A DNA stretch of 64,000 nucleotides from Beijerinckiaceae bacterium (lineage in GTDB: Bacteria; Pseudomonadota; Alphaproteobacteria; Rhizobiales; Beijerinckiaceae). Each line of letters begins with the position of its first letter. Within the stretch, counting starts at the first letter, position 1. The stretch spans positions 1 through 64,000 of the forward strand of contig JAIETL010000036.1 of the NCBI GenBank assembly GCA_019745195.1, in the 5' to 3' direction. A program made the position numbers and the translations under genes. Positions 61,548 through 64,000 of this stretch are shown here, piece after piece. The notes under the pieces were generated by a model that worked only from the letters and a program-made list of their open reading frames with translations, had not been told where the DNA came from and did not search any database.

Positions 61548-64000
61548 CTACTCCGCCGCCCTTGACATCGCCAGGGCCGCCGTCGAGCCGTCGCGCAGCC
61601 GTTCCAGCAACTCGGCCTCCTCGGCCTTTGCCGCCTTCAGATGCCGCTCCTTGACGTGGCCGAAGCCGCGGATCTTTTCAGGCGTCGCGGCGAGCGCGAC
61701 GCAGAGCGCATGGGTTTCCGGCGTCAGCTTCGCGATCAGTTCGCCCAGCATCGCCTCGTAATCGGCGATCAACTGGCGCTCGGTCCTGCGCTCATGGGTG
61801 TAGCCGAACACGTCGAAGGCCGTGCCGCGCAGACCTTTCAGTTTCGCCAGCAGGCCGAAGGCCGACATCATCCACGGGCCGAACGTCATCTTGCGCGGTT
61901 CGCCGGTGACGGGATCGACCTTGGCCAGCAGCGGCGGGGCGAGATTGAACTCGTAGCGCAGCTTTTGCCCCGACGCGCTCGTCGCCTCGAAGGTCGCCTC
62001 GACCTGCTTCTGGAAAGAGCCGTCGGCATAGAGCCGCGCCACCTCATACTCGTCCTTGTAGGCCATCAGCTTGAAGAGATAGCGCGCGACGGTCTCCGAC
62101 AGCGCCGACTGGCCGGGCAGCACAGCCGCCTCCTTTGCCTGCACGCGGGTGACGAGGTGGCGGTAGCGCGCCGCATAGGCCGCGTTCTGATAGGCGCTCA
62201 GGACCGTCACGCGGCGCGCGATGATCTCGTCGAGCGTCTCCGAGATGTGGCGCGCCTGCGTCGGGGCCTTCGCCTGCGAGAGGGCGGCAACCAGCGCCTC
62301 TGGCTGATGGGCAGCGCGGCGGCCCAGTTCGAAGGCCTGGCTGTTCATCGGCACGGCCTCGCCGTTGAGCTCGATGGCGCGCAGCAGCGCCTCGCGCGAC
62401 AGGGGCACGCCGCCGAACTGCCAGGCGTAGCCGAGCATGAACATGTTGGCGGCGATGGCGTTGCCGGTGAAGGCGACGGCCGCTGCCGTCGCATCGACGA
62501 AATGCGTCTGCTCGCGGCCGCCGGCCGAGAGAATGGCGCGCTTCAGCCGCTCGACCGGCAGCGACAGGTCGGCGTTGCGGGTGAAGTCGCCGCCGAGGCT
62601 TTCGGCGGTGTTGACGACGACGGTCGCGCCCGCGGGCTTGATCGCGCCCAGCACCTTCTTCGAACCCGTGACGGTGAGGTCGCAGCCGAGCACGAGATCG
62701 GCCTGGCCGGCCGAGACGCGAATGGCGTGGATGTCCTGCGGCGTCGGCGCGAGCTTGACATGGCTGAAGACCGCGCCGCCCTTCTGGGCGAGGCCGGCCA
62801 TGTCGATCATGCCGCAGCCCTTGCCTTCGAGATGGGCGGCCATGCCGAGGATCGCGCCGATGGTGACGACGCCGGTGCCGCCGACACCGGTGACGATCAC
62901 GGCATAGCTCTTCGTCAGCGCCGGGATGACCGGCTCGGGGATATCGCCCGAACTGAGCCCGCCGGCGTCGAGCCTGCGCGGGACGGCCTTCTTCGGCCGC
63001 GCGCCATGCACGGTGACGAAGGAGGGGCAGAAGCCTTTGATGCAGGAGAAATCCTTGTTGCAGTTCGACTGGTCGATCTGGCGCTTGCGGCCGAATTCGG
63101 TCTCCAGCGGCTGCACCGAGACGCAGTTCGACTTGACGCCGCAATCGCCGCAGCCTTCGCAGACGAGTTCGTTGACGATGACGCGCTTGTCGGGATCAGG
63201 ATAGGTGCCGCGCTTGCGGCGGCGGCGCTTCTCGGTGGCGCAGGTCTGGTCGTAGAGCAGGAGCGAGACGCCTTGCACATCGCGCAGTTCGCGCTGGACG
63301 GCGTCGAGATCGTCGCGATGATGGATCGTCGTGCCGGGCGGCCAGACCGTGCCGGAGGGATATTTGTCGGGCTCGTCGGTGACGACGGCGATGCGCTGCA
63401 CGCCCTCTCCGGCGATCTGGCGGGCCATCTGGTCCGGGGTCAGATGCCCTTCGGCCTGCTGCCCACCGGTCATGGCGACGGCGTCGTTGTAGAGCAGCTT
63501 GTAGGTGATGTTGACGCCGGCCGCGACCGCCCAGCGGATCGCGAGCGAGCCGGAATGGGTATAGGTGCCGTCGCCGAGGTTCTGGAAAACGTGCTTTCTG
63601 GTGGAGAAGGGCGCCTCGCCGACCCAGTTGGCGCCCTCGCCGCCCATCTGGGTGAAGCCGGTGGTGTCGCGGTCCATCCACTGCACCATGTAGTGGCAGC
63701 CGATGCCGGCATAGGCGCGCGAGCCCTTGGGCACGACGGTCGAGGTGCTGTGCGGGCAGCCCGAGCAGTAATAGGGCGTGCGCCTGGCGACTTCCTGCGC
63801 CTCGGCGAGGCGGCCCTGCGCTTTCGCGATCTCCTCCAGCCGGACGCGCAGCGCGGGATCGTCCTGATACTGAAGCAGCCTGCTGCCCAGCGCGATCGCG
63901 ACGTCGTTGGGATCGAGCGCGCCATGGACCGGGAACAGCCACTCGCCGTTCTCGTCCTTCTTGCCGATGACCATGGGCTGCTGGGCCGCGCCGTAAAGCT
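61548..64000 (-). CDS. Indolepyruvate:ferredoxin oxidoreductase-family protein (5' end off window)
   Basis: At least 816 residues are visible. The frame continues in phase to the right edge, so the N-terminus is missing; full relatives are about 1150 residues. Visible parts are a thiamine-pyrophosphate-type region (ATG GQQAEGHLTPDQ; YYCSGCPHST), a cysteine-rich iron-sulfur segment (VCEGCGDCGVKSNCVSVQ, CNKDFSCIKGFCPSF) and a C-terminal gamma-type domain (VTGVGGTGVVTIGAILGMAA). Such fused enzymes convert arylpyruvates to aryl-acetyl-CoA, passing electrons to ferredoxin. An internal ATG at 63974 is not the start. Confidence 0.9.
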   Translation of the reverse strand, partial: LYGAAQQPMVIGKKDENGEWLFPVHGALDPNDVAIALGSRLLQYQDDPALRVRLEEIAKAQGRLAEAQEVARRTPYYCSGCPHSTSTVVPKGSRAYAGIGCHYMVQWMDRDTTGFTQMGGEGANWVGEAPFSTRKHVFQNLGDGTYTHSGSLAIRWAVAAGVNITYKLLYNDAVAMTGGQQAEGHLTPDQMARQIAGEGVQRIAVVTDEPDKYPSGTVWPPGTTIHHRDDLDAVQRELRDVQGVSLLLYDQTCATEKRRRRKRGTYPDPDKRVIVNELVCEGCGDCGVKSNCVSVQPLETEFGRKRQIDQSNCNKDFSCIKGFCPSFVTVHGARPKKAVPRRLDAGGLSSGDIPEPVIPALTKSYAVIVTGVGGTGVVTIGAILGMAAHLEGKGCGMIDMAGLAQKGGAVFSHVKLAPTPQDIHAIRVSAGQADLVLGCDLTVTGSKKVLGAIKPAGATVVVNTAESLGGDFTRNADLSLPVERLKRAILSAGGREQTHFVDATAAAVAFTGNAIAANMFMLGYAWQFGGVPLSREALLRAIELNGEAVPMNSQAFELGRRAAHQPEALVAALSQAKAPTQARHISETLDEIIARRVTVLSAYQNAAYAARYRHLVTRVQAKEAAVLPGQSALSETVARYLFKLMAYKDEYEVARLYADGSFQKQVEATFEATSASGQKLRYEFNLAPPLLAKVDPVTGEPRKMTFGPWMMSAFGLLAKLKGLRGTAFDVFGYTHERRTERQLIADYEAMLGELIAKLTPETHALCVALAATPEKIRGFGHVKERHLKAAKAEEAELLERLRDGSTAALAMSRAAE

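Overview
The window is a GC-rich stretch of an alphaproteobacterial chromosome, most likely of the Hyphomicrobiales (a Bosea-like organism is my best guess). This rests on gene content: an NdvA-type cyclic glucan exporter, an Omp19-like lipoprotein, an ornithine decarboxylase behind a long structured leader, a pqqABCDE operon and partial sox genes. It contains no prophage, insertion sequence, CRISPR array or replication origin that I can see. Genes are densely packed, with many 4-base stop/start overlaps and many GTG or TTG starts.

Layout. Positions 1-790 hold the end of a ribosomal RNA operon (23S end, 5S, initiator tRNA, terminator). Positions 0.9-12.4 kb are mixed housekeeping and accessory genes: DUF72, YbaK-type deacylase, a chemoreceptor, a LysR regulator beside a PLP-dependent C-S lyase, an orphan amino-acid binding protein, an Omp19-like lipoprotein, a Rid protein, a periplasmic glucan protein and a VapBC pair. 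At 12.4-14.9 kb is ornithine decarboxylase with a structured upstream region that fits the speF leader RNA, followed by an acetyltransferase. At 14.9-19.9 kb is a PQQ module: a PQQ-dependent dehydrogenase and a cytochrome c transcribed away from pqqABCDE, with two perfect palindromes between them. Positions 19.9-29.1 kb hold an M48 lipoprotein protease, a degenerate nuclease-like protein, tRNA-Arg, a Ca2+/H+ antiporter, NdvA, a CAP-domain lipoprotein and a large MscS channel.

At 29.6-34.3 kb is the most unusual cluster: a two-subunit molybdenum hydroxylase (IorAB type) run together with soxX, a SoxY variant ending in Cys-Ile-Asp-Gly-Gly, soxZ and soxA, but without soxB or soxCD. It is followed by a MazEF pair whose toxin gene is frameshifted. 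At 35-48 kb are an esterase, a ROK kinase that appears circularly permuted, an amidohydrolase, glyoxalase II, a methyltransferase, accA, an L,D-transpeptidase lipoprotein, a porin, a MarR/hydrolase pair with a palindromic operator, and ferrochelatase. Positions 48.5-52.7 kb hold a 5'-nucleotidase, uracil-DNA glycosylase, a PaaK-like ligase and a membrane zinc peptidase.

The right end (52.7-64 kb) is a branched-chain-type ABC importer (LivF, binding protein, LivM, LivH, LivG) with an acyl-CoA synthetase in the operon, a Crp/Fnr regulator, and a large indolepyruvate:ferredoxin oxidoreductase-like gene that runs off the edge. Three palindromic intergenic repeats are scattered in this part. Together with the PaaK-like ligase this suggests uptake and CoA activation of an organic, perhaps aryl, acid; that is inference only.
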